Notes: a model not told the origin generated them from the letters alone. A stretch of 64,000 nt of DNA from Symbiodinium natans (GCA_905221605.1 CAJNDS010002124.1:1392421-1456420), one strand, 5' to 3'. Positions 1-9,922 are shown, counted from the stretch's first letter. Numbers and translations are program-made.

Positions 1-241
1 GAGGCGCGTGGAAAATGTCGTTATCCGCGGGCGCCTCCTCCATTGGCTGGTCGAACTCCCAGGTTTCGTCACCAAAATCGTCGATCTCGAGAAGAGAATG
101 CTCACCAAACCCCCGGAGCATTCGAGAAGTCAAAACCTGATGCGCTGCTCGAATCAAAGTGTTCGACACGCAAGCCGACTGAAGGTTCAACCACCTGCCC
201 AGGAGAGCTCGCCGAAGTGACACCAGAACCTTCCATGGCAT
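1..241 (-). CDS. Partial minus-strand CDS, unknown protein
   Basis: An ATG at 241 directly follows an in-frame TGA and opens 80 codons that run off the window edge. It starts MPWKVLVSLRRALLGRWLNL and has an acidic tail around LLEIDDFGDETWEF. No domain is recognised. The region to 453 upstream is also open in another minus frame (leucine-rich, signal-like MLVLLLRLSGEAAW), so an earlier exon or a different start is possible. It is the only convincing minus-strand gene and is divergent from everything downstream. Confidence 0.5.
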   Translation of the reverse strand, partial: MPWKVLVSLRRALLGRWLNLQSACVSNTLIRAAHQVLTSRMLRGFGEHSLLEIDDFGDETWEFDQPMEEAPADNDIFHAP

Positions 242-578
242 TCATTCCACATCGCGTATCGGACAACACGCCCCGCAGCGTCCGCGCGAGGGAGCGTCCA
301 GGCCACATGGCACTCGTCAAGCTCCAGGAAGCTGAAGCGCCAGAAGCGGTCCAGAGAGGCCCAAGCAGCCTCGCCAGACAGGCGCAGCAACAACACCAGC
401 ATGAGCGCTTGCGAGACTTGCCATCGCAGTGATGGTACTTCAGGCAGATCCATGCTGGCACAGGAGGAAGAAATGCCGAAGGTACACGTAGATTAACAAA
501 AGCAAGTCTTGCCCAACATTGCTGGCATCTTGCGCGTACTTATGCACGTGATTATCCCCCCCCCCTGCTACCCCGCAG
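242..578. other. Divergent intergenic region
   Basis: This is unique sequence between the minus-strand CDS and the first plus-strand exon. It holds a short C tract at 557-565. It probably contains both 5' ends, but no promoter motif is recognisable. Confidence 0.3.
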
Positions 579-649
579 AACAGCCAGCCAGACCAACACA
601 CAAGCAAGATTCGCAAATGGCAGCTCCGGCCCACGGCGTTCTACGGGCC
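579..649 (+). CDS. Coding exon, unknown gene
   Basis: Acceptor ctaccccgcag leads into an open frame NSQPDQHTSKIRKWQLRPTA. The donor is gtgagcc. The exon ends with two bases of a split codon. Confidence 0.5.
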
Positions 650-722
650 GTGAGCCAACTACTTCGGGGCGCAGTACTTGTACCAGGCTGACTAACCCCT
701 AAACCCTAACCCCTAAACCCAG

Positions 723-790
723 GACATCTTCGGGGAGTCGGCAGCTCTGGCTGCGAAGTGGTCGTACGGCAGTCGTTCGCGAGAATGGCA
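723..790 (+). CDS. Coding exon, frame uncertain
   Basis: Acceptor aacccag follows a gctgactaac branch-like site and CCCTAAA repeats; the donor is gtatgg. All three frames are open. The phase compatible with exon 579-649 reads RQLWLRSGRTAVVRENG. Confidence 0.45.
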
Positions 791-859
791 GTATGGATAG
801 TTGATGACATTGCGAATGCTACGCGGGTTGTACGAGGAAACCCTGGATACACTCTACAT

Positions 860-1080
860 AAATGCCACACTCCGACCCCTAAACCCTTAAACCCGAAACC
901 CCAAACCCTAACCCCTAAACCCTAAACCCCAAACCCCAAACCCACAACCCTAATCCCTAAACCCTTTAAACCCCAAACCCTAACCCCTAAGCCCCTAAAC
1001 CCCAAACCCACAACCCCAATCCCTAAACCCTAAACCCCGCACCCTAAACCCCAAGCCCTAAGCCCTAAACCCTAACCATA
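860..1080. repeat. Degenerate CCCTAAA/CCCCAAA array
   Basis: Imperfect CCCTAAA, CCCCTAAA and CCCCAAA units lie between exon islands, probably inside an intron. Confidence 0.8.
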
Positions 1081-1108
1081 AACCCTGTTCGCCGGCGAGG
1101 CGGACCAG

Positions 1109-1181
1109 CTCCCATGGAGTTGCGCTTCGGGGCCCGGCACGGCGCGCCTCTGCACCTTGGCATGCCCTCAGCGACTTCGGG
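1109..1181 (+). CDS. Coding exon
   Basis: Acceptor ggaccag; open frame PMELRFGARHGAPLHLGMPS; donor gttgaagg at the edge of a TTTAGGG array. Confidence 0.5.
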
Positions 1182-1192
1182 GTTGAAGGGTG

Positions 1193-1310
1193 GGTTTAGG
1201 GTTTAGGGTTTAGGGTTTAGGGTTTAGGGTTTAGGGTTTAGGGTTTAGGGTTTAGGGTTTAGGGTTTAGGGTTTAGGGTTTGGGGTTTGGGGTTTGGGGT
1301 TTGGGGTTTG
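1193..1310 (+). repeat. TTTAGGG array grading into TTTGGGG
   Basis: About twelve perfect TTTAGGG heptamers are followed by TTTGGGG units. The array is intronic by position. Confidence 0.95.
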
Positions 1311-1449
1311 TGGTTCGGGGTTGAGGGTTTGGGGTTTAGGGTTTCGGGTTTGGGGATTCGGGCTTGGGGCAGGTTTCTGAGTTTAGGGTCTAGGGAAGTC
1401 TGGGGTAAAGGTTTAAGGATGTTTGGGGGTTGGTGGGCTTCGGGCTCAG

Positions 1450-1500
1450 AGGGATGTGGGCCGAAACCTCTACCGGCTTGTTCTGCTTTCACCCGCAGCA
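1450..1500 (+). CDS. Coding exon
   Basis: 17 codons, phase 0-0: RDVGRNLYRLVLLSPAA. Acceptor gggctcag, donor gtttag. Confidence 0.5.
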
Positions 1501-1642
1501 GTTTAGTTTTGAGTCTAAGAGTCGTGTGTCATGACTTTAGTGTTGACAGAGTTCACGGATGTTCCAAACCCCAAACCCCAAACCCTCAACTCTCAACCCT
1601 AAACCCTCAACCCTCAACCCTCAACCCTCAAGCCCAAAGCAG

Positions 1643-1723
1643 CGAAGGCAAGGGGGTCGCTTCCTGACGCCGTACCACGACGATGCTGAGGCTGAAGCAC
1701 CCTTCGTGGCATTGGGTGTGCAG
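1643..1723 (+). CDS. Coding exon
   Basis: 27 open codons RRQGGRFLTPYHDDAEAEAP then FVALGVQ. Acceptor caaagcag. The donor is unclear; gtgtgcag just inside the 3' edge is an alternative. Confidence 0.5.
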
Positions 1724-1884
1724 GGTTAGAGGTTTGGGGTTTGCCGGAGAGCGCGCCATACCCCCTAAACCTCTCTACACCCTAAACCCTATACCCTGAA
1801 CCCTAAACCCCATTACCCGAAGCCCTTAACTTCTAGACCCTTGCGTAGCTTGAAAACTGGGAGTCGATCTTGTTGAGGTTGCAG

Positions 1885-1952
1885 GGGCTCCAGGGTTCTC
1901 CGCAGGACGTGGACCTCGTGGCCATCTTTGCAGATGGCGTGAAGGTCGTGGG
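1885..1952 (+). CDS. Coding exon
   Basis: Acceptor gaggttgcag; frame GLQGSPQDVDLVAIFADGVK; donor gttagatg. Confidence 0.6.
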
Positions 1953-2213
1953 GTTAGATGGGCCAGCGCTTAGGTTTTAGGGTTCAGGGTTGAGGGTTTA
2001 GGGTTTAGGGTTTTTCGGGTTTAGGGTTTAGGACTCAGTTTGGGTTCAGGGCGCAGGGCTCCGGATTGAGTCAGGATTGACAGTTGGGGATTCAGTCAGG
2101 GTTCCGGGGTTTAGTTCAGGGTTGAGGGCTCTGTTTGGGTTCAGGGTTTTGGGCTTAGGGTTTAGGGAAACCCCCTAGACCCAAAACCCCCTAAACCCCA
2201 GCGCCAAGCTCAG

Positions 2214-2308
2214 TTTAGGGTTTAGGGTTTAGGGTTTAGGGTTTAGGGTTTAGGGTTTAGGGTTTAGGGTTTAGGGTTTAGGGTTTAGGGTTTAGGGTTT
2301 AGGGTTTG
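2214..2308 (+). repeat. TTTAGGG array
   Basis: Thirteen near-perfect heptamers immediately upstream of the exon at 2325. Confidence 0.95.
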
Positions 2309-2324
2309 GGGTGGTCTTTGCCAG

Positions 2325-2372
2325 GTCTGTTACGCCAGTGCTTTCTCCTACTACCATCCCGGTACACTGGAG
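2325..2372 (+). CDS. Coding exon
   Basis: 16 codons, phase 0-0: VCYASAFSYYHPGTLE. Acceptor gtctttgccag, donor gtggcc. Confidence 0.55.
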
Positions 2373-2403
2373 GTGGCCCGGCTGACCAGAATTTGAAAAC
2401 TTA

Positions 2404-2550
2404 CTTAGGGCTCGTAGGGCTTAGAGGGCTTAGAGGGCTTATAGGGCTTGTAGGGCTTATAGGGCTTAGGTGGGGCTTATAGGGCTCATAGGGCTCATAG
2501 GGCTTATAGGGCATATAGGACTTAGGGCTTAGGTGGGGCTTACGGTTTTT
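2404..2550 (+). repeat. Variant array (TTATAGGGC/TTAGAGGGC)
   Basis: Degenerate 8-9 bp units such as ttatagggc and tcatagggc form an unusual derivative of the telomeric heptamer. Confidence 0.8.
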
Positions 2551-2562
2551 AGTGCAATAAAG

Positions 2563-2610
2563 GGTGCGGGAGGCTCTTCAGGACTACTGCAGATGCACGT
2601 CGTGCCCCGA
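2563..2610 (+). CDS. Short coding exon
   Basis: Acceptor caataaag; frame VREALQDYCRCTSCPE. The 3' edge merges with CCCCAAA repeats. Confidence 0.45.
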
Positions 2611-2748
2611 AACCCCAAACCCCAAACCCGAAACCACCCGAACCCCCCACGCCTTTTCAACCCTCAAGCAACCCCAGCCCAGATCCTCCTAGAGAGCCTA
2701 CTTTGAAGCCTGAGGTACCCCAGCTTGGGCATTCATACTAGGACCCAG

Positions 2749-2906
2749 AGTAGGCCCTTGTTGGGTTTAGGGTTTGGGGTTTAGGGTTAAGGGTTTAGGG
2801 CTATTGGGACCCAGAGTGGGTCCTGATTCCTTTTCTGAGGGCTTAGGTTTTCTTTCAAGCCCCTTCAAACGCACCCTTTTCATTCCTATGTTACTCTTGA
2901 GTCGAG
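2749..2906 (+). mobile_element. GGGCACCC-family MITE-like element, copy 1
   Basis: The left end ggacccagagtagg is present twice, separated by telomeric units. The right end is diverged (ttactcttgagtc). Internal aaacgcacccttttcattcct matches the family core. Confidence 0.55.
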
Positions 2907-3091
2907 TACCCGAGCCTGGGCGTGTATAACGTGATGTAGAACCTATACCGGCTTCATTTCTTTCGGGCTTGGTAGCTCAGTGGTGCCACTTTGTCCTTTT
3001 TTGGTTCTAGGTTCCGATGACTGGGCTGCGAAGAGGGTTTAGGGTAAGAATCCTACGGAGGGTTAGCATCCTAAACCTAAACGCTCAAGTT

Positions 3092-3216
3092 TAGGGTTTA
3101 GGGTTTAGGGTTTAGGGTTTAGGGTTTAGGGTTTAGGGTTTAGGGTTTAGGGTTTAGGGTTTAGGGTTTAGGGTTTAGGGTTTAGGGTTTAGGGTTTAGG
3201 GTTTAGGGTTTAGGGT
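3092..3216 (+). repeat. TTTAGGG array
   Basis: About eighteen perfect TTTAGGG heptamers in a row. Confidence 0.95.
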
Positions 3217-3399
3217 TCAACCCAAAGCCCGAAGGGCAGGCTTTGAGGGTTCCGCAGGTTTCCCTGAACCCCAAGACCCTAGCGAAAGGCCCGACATCCG
3301 CAACCTTGGGTCCTTAAAACCAAAAAACCTGAACCCTGAACCCTCCATAAACCCTGCGTAACCCTGCAAGGTTATGCACCTGAACCCGAAACCCTCTGG

Positions 3400-3700
3400 A
3401 CCGACTAAGTAACCCTCAACCCTCTACACCCTCTAAACCCCCCTGCGCAACCCTAAACCCTCTAGACCCTCTAAACCCTCTAAATCCTCTAAACACTCCA
3501 AACCCGCTACACCCTCTAAACCCTCTAAACCCATACACCCCCAAACCCCAAACCCTTCAAACCCTCTGAGCCCTCTAAACCCTCGAAACCCTAAGCCCTC
3601 AACCCGCCAAACTCCCCAAAGCCTCTAAGCCCGAAGCTCCCTAAACCCTAAACCCCAAACCCTAAACCCTATACCCTAAACCCTAAGTCCTTTAAGCCGA
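3400..3700. repeat. CCCTCTAAA variant array
   Basis: Degenerate ccctctaaa and ccctaaa units; no exon is seen here. Confidence 0.75.
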
Positions 3701-3732
3701 AACCCCAAACTCAAGGCGCTGAAGCCCTCCAG

Positions 3733-3781
3733 TGGAGGGACCGAGGGAGGCACACAGGTGGAGGCCAGCCGATTGCTAGCG
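3733..3781 (+). CDS. Coding exon with telomeric donor
   Basis: Acceptor ccctccag; frame GGTEGGTQVEASRLLA ends exactly at GTTTAGGG. A second open frame exists. Confidence 0.45.
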
Positions 3782-3974
3782 GTTTAGGGTTTAGGGTTTA
3801 GGGTTTTGGGTTTAGGGTTTAGGGTTTATAATAGGGTTTAGGGGCTTCATTGTGTAGGCTTCTTAGGTTGTTGTTGAAACTTGAGAGGCGTTGGCCCTTT
3901 AAGCTTGTAATTGATGGCTCAGTCCATCAGGGAGCCTGATAGTAGTATTTGAAGTCAAGTTGTCCCCTCCTCAA

Positions 3975-4170
3975 GAAGCGCTTGAACCCTTGAACCCTTG
4001 AACTCTTGAACCCATGAACTCGTGAACTCGCGAACCCCTGAACCTTGTTTCCTTGAACCCCGGAACCATAAACCCCCCCGAAACCCTAAACCCTAAGCCC
4101 TAAACCCTAAACCCTTAACCCTTAACCCTAAACCCTAACCTTGAACCCTTGAACCTTTGAACCCTAAACC
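3975..4170. repeat. CCTTGAA-type variant array
   Basis: Units drift from cccttgaa through cctgaa to CCCTAAA. No coding frame is seen. Confidence 0.75.
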
Positions 4171-4195
4171 CTCCTGTTGCTTTGGGGTGGAGCAG

Positions 4196-4278
4196 GTGAC
4201 AACTTCCGATCTTGGCGCCGAGATCTGCCAGGCTTGGGAGTCGGAGTTCATGGAGGGATTCACGAAGATACGACTGGG
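4196..4278 (+). CDS. Coding exon with telomeric donor
   Basis: Acceptor gtggagcag; frame VTTSDLGAEICQAWESEFME then GFTKIRL. The exon ends exactly at GTTTAGGG. Confidence 0.65.
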
Positions 4279-4856
4279 GTTTAGGGTTTAGAGTGCAGGG
4301 TTCACGATTTATAGGGTTTAGGTCGAGCTTAGGGTTCAGGCTTTTTGGTTTAGGGTTCAGGGTTTAGGGTTTAGAGTTTAGGGTTTAGAGTTTATGGTTT
4401 AGGGTCTGGCCAGGGGTTTAAACACGAGCCCTGAGCCCTGAAATCCTCAACCTTGCGTCCTCAACCCTAAGCTGCCTCCCCCTCCCCCCCGCCCCCGACG
4501 CCGAGGGTTCAGGGTTAAGGAGTCAGGGTTAGGGCCGGGCAGTGAAGCAGGCCCCGGTGGATGCTGAATATTGAGGGCATCTTCGGGGGTAGGGTTCTTC
4601 AAACGCACTGTATATCCACGACCGGGTTGTCCGACCTTCCTTTTTTGTAGTGGAGTGGGTAGCCCCACAATCCCTACACATTGCCAATGCTTCTCCCAAA
4701 CCCTTAGCTCTAATTCCTAATTATGCCCTAAACCCTAAACCCTAAACCGAAACCCTAAACCCTAGACCCTAGACCCTAAACCCGAAACCCTAAACCCGAA
4801 ACCCTCAACCCTCAACCCTAAACCCTAAACCCTCAGCCCTGAACCCCTACAGGTTC

Positions 4857-5221
4857 CCCAGACCCCTGGGAGGATCCCCCTAAACCCTAAACCCTAAACC
4901 CTAAACCCTAAACCCTAAACCCTAAACCCTAAACCCTAAACCCTAAACCCTAAACCCTAAACCCTAAACCCTAAACCCTAAACCCTAAACCCTAAACCCT
5001 AAACCCTAAACCCGAAACACTAAACCCTAAACCCTAAACCCTAAACCCTAAACCCTAAACCCTAAACCCTAAACCCTAAACCCTAAACCCTAAACCCTAA
5101 ACCCTAAACCCTAAACCCTAAACCCTAAACCCTAAACCCTAAACCCTACCCGAAACCACTCTTGGGCAGTTTTAGGAGCCCTTAACGGGATCTATATTTT
5201 GGATCCTCCCAGGGGTCTGGG
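4857..5221. mobile_element. Telomeric array boxed by perfect 21-bp inverted repeats
   Basis: cccagacccctgggaggatcc (4857-4877) is the exact reverse complement of 5201-5221. Between them lie about 270 bp of CCCTAAA and a short tail. This looks like a MITE whose interior became telomeric repeat. Confidence 0.75.
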
Positions 5222-5266
5222 TCAAGGCACAGCGCTAAACCCTAGCCCCCGACAAGACTCTGCCAG

Positions 5267-5338
5267 GTCTTTCTTGGCAATCTCGAGTGCCAGCTTGTGG
5301 ACAGGCACCGGGCTTTGGGATATGTAGACCACCGGGTG
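5267..5338 (+). CDS. Coding exon
   Basis: 24 codons, phase 0-0: VFLGNLECQLVDRHRALGYV then DHRV. Acceptor ctctgccag; donor gtaagg followed directly by TTTAGGG. Confidence 0.7.
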
Positions 5339-5344
5339 GTAAGG

Positions 5345-6885
5345 TTTAGGGTTTAGGGTGTAGGGTTTAGGGTTTAGGGTTAAGGGTTCCTATGGTGTTT
5401 TTTTTGGACCCAGGTAGTGTTCAGAGTTGGGTGGGGGGGGGGGGGGGGGTGTTTTCAGGGCCTTTTGTTGTTTCTGGTTGTGGTTGTTTGTGGGATTCAG
5501 GGTAAGGGTTTAGGGTTTCGGGTAAACCCCAAACCCGGCAAAGTTGCTCGTCTCGAGCCCGCGTGTTTTCCGCGTGTCATGGAGTTGAACACCGGAGAAC
5601 GTGGAAATCTCAAGTTTTGTTGCCTTTCGCGTTCGCTGGACGTGTCTTGAGTATGTGCAAAATCACCACTGCCACCAAGGCATTTGTGTTCGTGTGAGCA
5701 AAAGCACTGCGCACAGCGATGTTTTCGACACTTGCACAGTGCGAGTTTCAAAGTCCTTGCTTTTTGAACGCTTTTTTTGGGCGAAAACACTGCGCACAGC
5801 GTTCTTGTGCTTGTATTGTACAAGACGGGGCAAGCATGTGTACGGAGAGTCAAAATTGCAGCGAATACCGGTGTTTTGGCATCTTCGCCGAAGGCATGAA
5901 TGCTTCTGACCGCGTGTCTTGTTCCATAATATGTTGCCTCGAGTATAGAGAAGCAAAAAAAGCTGTAACTACCAGTGTTTTGGGCAGGCATCTTCTTGAG
6001 GGGCATGACTGCTGCTTGTAACCGCGTGTCTTGTTTCATAAACGTCAAACATCCCACCTCCCCCCTACCCAAACCCTAAGCCCTAGAAGGGGTGCGCATG
6101 TCGAGTGCCATGTTATGGAGTTATGCCAGCATCCTTCGAAAGCCTGCCGCCCAAAACCCTTTCCGGAGCCGCTGATGCTGCTGATGCTCGCTTGCAAAGA
6201 GAAACGAAGCCTCGATGATGCGCACCCCTCCGGCCTCCAGGCATGCATGGCTTATAGGGGCATATGCCGGCCTCAAAACGGAAATGTCCGTAACAGCACG
6301 AAAACCGCGGTATTTACAGCGATTTCTGTGTTTTCCAAGCTCTCAGCCGCATCCGAAACCCAAAACCCAACCCGCTGATGCTCATGATGCGCGCTCTTGT
6401 GGGGGTCCTTTCAGTGGCCAATGCCACCCAAAAAACATCAGCAACGCGTATTTGGCCAAAGTTGAAAAAGAGAGTCGATGATGCTCTCCGGGGTCGTTTT
6501 TGGGACCCCCCATGGGGCACCCAAAAAATGCGTCCAGGAGCCCAAATTCGGTGGGAAATAGCGCGTTTTTCGCGATAAAAATTGTACCTGAAAATTCAGG
6601 GAGCCGGCTTAACCCCCCCCCCCTCATAGCTAAAGCTAGGGCTGGCGCCTAACGGCGTCGGACCACGGGCGTGCCCGGATTTAAGAGCCTCCGGCTCAAG
6701 CCGCTGACCCCGCAGGAGAACAAGTTTGAGGTTTGGGGTTTGGTGATTTTGTTTGCGGTTCCTGTTGAGAGGTGTTGGGGGGGGGGGGGTAGGGGGGTGG
6801 GGGGGGGTGGGGGGGGGGTGGGGGGGGGGCGGGGTAGGGGAAGGGGGGGGTAGGGGGGGGGGGGGGGGGGTGGGTTCCTCCACAG
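5345..6885. other. Long non-coding stretch with degenerate tandem units
   Basis: Contains a G tract (5432-5450), two diverged ~105-bp units (5866-5929 and 5970-6041, both ending accgcgtgtcttgtt-cataa) and a very G-rich run at 6776-6871. Several frames are open but none looks like a protein. It may be one long intron. Confidence 0.4.
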
Positions 6886-6925
6886 AAAAGCTGGCGGGAT
6901 CCAACACGCCGCCAGGGTCGGCGGA
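6886..6925 (+). CDS. Short coding exon
   Basis: Acceptor ttcctccacag; frame KLAGSNTPPGSAD, then CCCTAAA repeats. Confidence 0.4.
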
Positions 6926-6926
6926 C

Positions 6927-7078
6927 CCTAAACCCTAAACCCTAAACCCTAAACCCTAAACCCTAAACCCTAAACCCTAAACCCTAAAGCCTAAAGCCTA
7001 AAGCCTAAAGCCTAAAGCCTAAAGCCTAAAGCCTAAAGCCTAAAGCCTAAAGCCTAAAGCCTAAAGCCTAAAGCCTAG
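6927..7078. repeat. CCCTAAA array switching to CCTAAAG
   Basis: About eight CCCTAAA units change abruptly at ~6988 to about thirteen perfect CCTAAAG units. Confidence 0.95.
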
Positions 7079-7110
7079 AGCCAAAGCCCTTGCAGTAAGC
7101 AGCCCAGCAG

Positions 7111-7179
7111 GTCGCGCCAGCGTGCTACCTTCCTAGTGCCGCCCAGTCCCGAGGAGACAGAACAGTTTTTCGGGCTCAG
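7111..7179 (+). CDS. Coding exon
   Basis: Acceptor cccagcag; frame SRQRATFLVPPSPEETEQFF; donor gtcaac. Confidence 0.55.
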
Positions 7180-7392
7180 GTCAACCCTAAACCCCTAAAC
7201 CCTAGACCAACTGACCCTAAACCCTAAACCCTAAACCCTAAACCCTAAACCCTAAACCAACAACCAACAAACCCTAAACCCTAAACCAACAAACCCTAAA
7301 CCCTAAACCCTAAGCCAACAACCAACAAACCCTAAACCCTGCACCCTAAACCCTAAACCCCAAACCCTAAACCCTGCGGCGTCTTGTGCCAG

Positions 7393-7449
7393 GAGGGCCC
7401 AGTGCCACTTGTGGTGGCTGCCTGCAATGGTAACTCTGTTCGGACTGAG
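7393..7449 (+). CDS. Coding exon, possible GC donor
   Basis: 19 codons, phase 0: EGPVPLVVAACNGNSVRTE. Acceptor tcttgtgccag. The frame ends at GAG|gctatc; an internal gtaact is an alternative donor. Confidence 0.55.
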
Positions 7450-7700
7450 GCTATCGCTTGAGTCTGGCGTTTGGGGTTTAGGGTTTAGGGTTTATGGTGT
7501 AGGGTTTAAGGGTCAAGGGTTTCAGATTCCAAAAATCCCTAATGCCCTGAAATCCTCCACCCTTAAATCCTAAACCCTATAAACCCTAAACGCTACACCC
7601 TAAACCTTTGACCCTTACATCCTGAAATCCTACACCCATAAATCCTAAAGCCTAAACCCTAAACCCCCTAACCCTTAACCCTTAAATCCTAAACCCTACG

Positions 7701-7745
7701 GTGCGCCTTATTGTTGGAAAGGCTTGTGTGGCAGACTTCTTCTTG
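7701..7745 (+). CDS. Possible coding exon
   Basis: Frame VRLIVGKACVADFFL followed by gtctgag. No AG acceptor is visible at its 5' edge. Confidence 0.35.
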
Positions 7746-7834
7746 GTCTGAGGCTCCGAGGCTTGCAGGGTCAAAGGCTTTCAGGGTTTGGGGTTTAGGG
7801 TTTAGGGTTCAGGGTTTAGGATGGTTTAGGGTAG

Positions 7835-7894
7835 GCCTTCGCTGCTACTTGTCTTTGGGATATCTCGCCAGTGCACCTCCGACACTTTTTGTTG
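7835..7894 (+). CDS. Coding exon with telomeric donor
   Basis: Frame AFAATCLWDISPVHLRHFLL. Acceptor gggtag, donor GTTTAGGG. Confidence 0.5.
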
Positions 7895-8053
7895 GTTTAG
7901 GGAAGGAGAATGACCTAATTATGATGCCTCCTCAGCCCCTAAACCCTAAACCCTAAACCCTAAACCCCAAACCCCAAACCCTAAACCCTAAACCCTAAAC
8001 CCTAAACCCTAAACCCTACTTACCCCCCGAAGCGAGCCCTCTTCTTGTGGCAG

Positions 8054-8130
8054 GGGGCCTTTGCGTACCTGGACACGTTGACCTTTGGCGCTGTTGGTTC
8101 GTCCGTGGAGGTGGGCCAAGAATTCCTGCA
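8054..8130 (+). CDS. Coding exon
   Basis: Acceptor cttgtggcag; frame GAFAYLDTLTFGAVGSSVEV then GQEFLQ. The 3' end is approximate. Confidence 0.6.
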
Positions 8131-8479
8131 GTTCTTAGTTAGGGTTCAGGGTTCAGCTTCCTTAGGGGTTTCTAAGGTTAGTTTCAATGGCCCTTTATTA
8201 GGTCCCTAACCTACTGCAAAGGGTTCTGATGTATGGGCCCTTAATTGTCTAGGGTATATAAAGGGTACCCTTTCAATGGCCCATACTAAGGGACCATGTA
8301 ACTACCCGAAGATCAGTTCATTGAAATCGCCTAAATAGGTTCGGGTTTAGGGCATAGGGGTGTAGGGTTTGAGGCTTTGGAGCGCAGGATTTTGGGTTTT
8401 GGGGTTTAGAGTAGGGGGTTTGGCATGTAGGGTGTAGGGTTTAGGGTGTGGAGTTTGGGGTGTGGAGTTTGGGGTTTGG

Positions 8480-8575
8480 GGTCCACTACATAGTGGCCCA
8501 AGACCTACTTTGGGGGAACCCCATTTCAGGCCCAAGTATGTACCATGTAGGTACATGGACCCTCGGGGAAAACGG
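8480..8575. mobile_element. GGTCCATGTACC-family element, copy 1
   Basis: cccaagtatgtaccatgtaggtacatggaccct resembles the inverted-repeat element at 40313-40481. Confidence 0.4.
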
Positions 8576-8644
8576 AGGCTGCCTTGGAGACTAAATTAAA
8601 CACTGCATGGTTTAGGGTTTAGGGTTTAGGGTTCAGGGTTTTAC

Positions 8645-8748
8645 GGCATGGGACAGCAGAATAACGGTTTCGTTGTGAGGGTAACAACAGCAACCCAGCA
8701 AAGGGTTTCGCTTCATGCGGCTGGTGCTTTATCTTTAGGTTCACTGGC
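8645..8748 (+). CDS. Open coding-like segment
   Basis: Frame GMGQQNNGFVVRVTTATQQR then VSLHAAGALSLGSLAM before a stop. A gtgagg donor inside could shorten it. Confidence 0.4.
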
Positions 8749-8797
8749 CATGTGAACAGAGCTTATTGTACTATTTTTTACTGGTCAGTGTCTACAG

Positions 8798-8932
8798 GGC
8801 TCCTGTAAAATGTCGGTGAGGGAATATTTGGAGTGTGCTTGTGGGGATGCCAGTCTTTTAAAGGCCTGCTCCACGTGTTCAGGATTCCGTCTGACGACTC
8901 CGAGCTCCTTCGGTTTTTGCTGGTTGAGCTAA
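8798..8932 (+). CDS. Coding exon, Cys-rich
   Basis: Strong acceptor (pyrimidine run, gtctacag); frame GSCKMSVREYLECACGDASL then LKACSTCSGFRL. Five cysteines are closely spaced. The 3' end is uncertain (8881 or later). Confidence 0.55.
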   Translation, partial: GSCKMSVREYLECACGDASLLKACSTCSGFRLTTPSSFGFCWLS

Positions 8933-8970
8933 ACTGAAGTGCTGTACCCTAAACGCTAAACCCCAAACAG

Positions 8971-9002
8971 CCGACAAGTTTCTTTGGGGTCACACCCTGC
9001 GC
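8971..9002 (+). CDS. Short coding exon
   Basis: Acceptor ccaaacag; frame DKFLWGHTLR; donor gtgtaag. Confidence 0.5.
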
Positions 9003-9048
9003 GTGTAAGACCTGAAGGTAGGGTCTGCGGGCAAATTCAGCATTTCAG

Positions 9049-9180
9049 GCCTAGAATCTGTTGCAGCTGCTTGCCAGTCTTGAAGAGGATTTGGCAAGGA
9101 TCCGTGGTTCCTAGACGCGGCATTGTGAAGGGGCTTCCCAAAGTTGTCCTATCCCCATGTTCGGCCGATCTTTCACCAAA
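9049..9180 (+). CDS. Coding exon
   Basis: Acceptor gcatttcag; frame PRICCSCLPVLKRIWQGSVV then PRRGIVKGLPKVVLSPCSAD; donor gtaaac. Its phase does not match the previous short exon, so one edge is off. Confidence 0.6.
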
Positions 9181-9249
9181 GTAAACTCAGCTGCTCAAAA
9201 CAGCTACAACACCTAAACGCTAAACCCTAAACACCCCCCTTCAATCCAG

Positions 9250-9319
9250 GTGCAGGAGGATGGTTCAATAGCACGGAAAGGAAAGGGGGCGCCGGCCCTG
9301 GGGGCGGTGGTGGCATGGA
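9250..9319 (+). CDS. Coding exon
   Basis: Acceptor tcaatccag; phase 0 frame VQEDGSIARKGKGAPALGAV. The 3' edge runs into CCCTAAA. Confidence 0.55.
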
Positions 9320-9390
9320 GCCCTAAACCCTAAACCCTAAACCCTAAACCCTAAACCCCTAGGGGTGTTTCAATTTCCTGGAGCCTTCAG

Positions 9391-9451
9391 CCCAGGGAGT
9401 TGAGAAGACAAGAACTTTATTTCGAGACGCCCGTACCCTCCCTTGACCCCG
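9391..9451 (+). CDS. Coding exon with telomeric donor
   Basis: Acceptor gccttcag; frame PRELRRQELYFETPVPSLDP; donor GTTTAGGG. Confidence 0.65.
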
Positions 9452-9614
9452 GTTTAGGGTTTGGGGCTACTGGGGCCCATTCCCATTTTTTGGGGGGTTT
9501 AGGCTCGCTCACACGTACTTTGTGAACCAAATAGGGTATTCCTGGTATAGTAGTTCTTTCGCCTTAAACGCTAAACCCTAAACCCTAAACCCTTCAAGCC
9601 TTTAACCCTTTAGT

Positions 9615-9665
9615 CCTGGAGCGAATGTGGCCTGATGCATCAAGTGCAGATCAGACTTGTCTTAG
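9615..9665 (+). CDS. Possible coding exon
   Basis: Follows ccctttag; frame LERMWPDASSADQTCL. The donor is unclear. Confidence 0.4.
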
Positions 9666-9734
9666 CTTTTTTCTACCACATACCCTACTAAGCCCCAAAC
9701 CCTACACCCGAAACCTTCCTAAGCCCTAAACCCT

Positions 9735-9890
9735 AAACCCTAAGCCCTAAACCCTAAACCCTAAACCCTAAACCTTAACCCTAAACCCTAAACCCTAAAC
9801 CCTAAACCCTAAACCCTAAACCCTAAACCCTAAACCCTAAACCCTAAACCCTAAACCCTAAACCCTAAACCCTAAACCCTAAACCCTAAC
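9735..9890. repeat. CCCTAAA array
   Basis: About twenty CCCTAAA units with rare variants. Confidence 0.95.
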
Positions 9891-9922
9891 CCTAACCTCA
9901 TTCACGTCATAAAAGCCTGAAG

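Noticed and set aside
1193-1310. A true chromosome end
   Set aside because: Arrays occur in both orientations throughout the window with exons between them, so they are interstitial.
5497-6072. 191-codon minus-strand open frame
   Set aside because: It spans degenerate tandem units and telomeric sequence, is low in conserved features and lies on the strand opposite to all neighbours.
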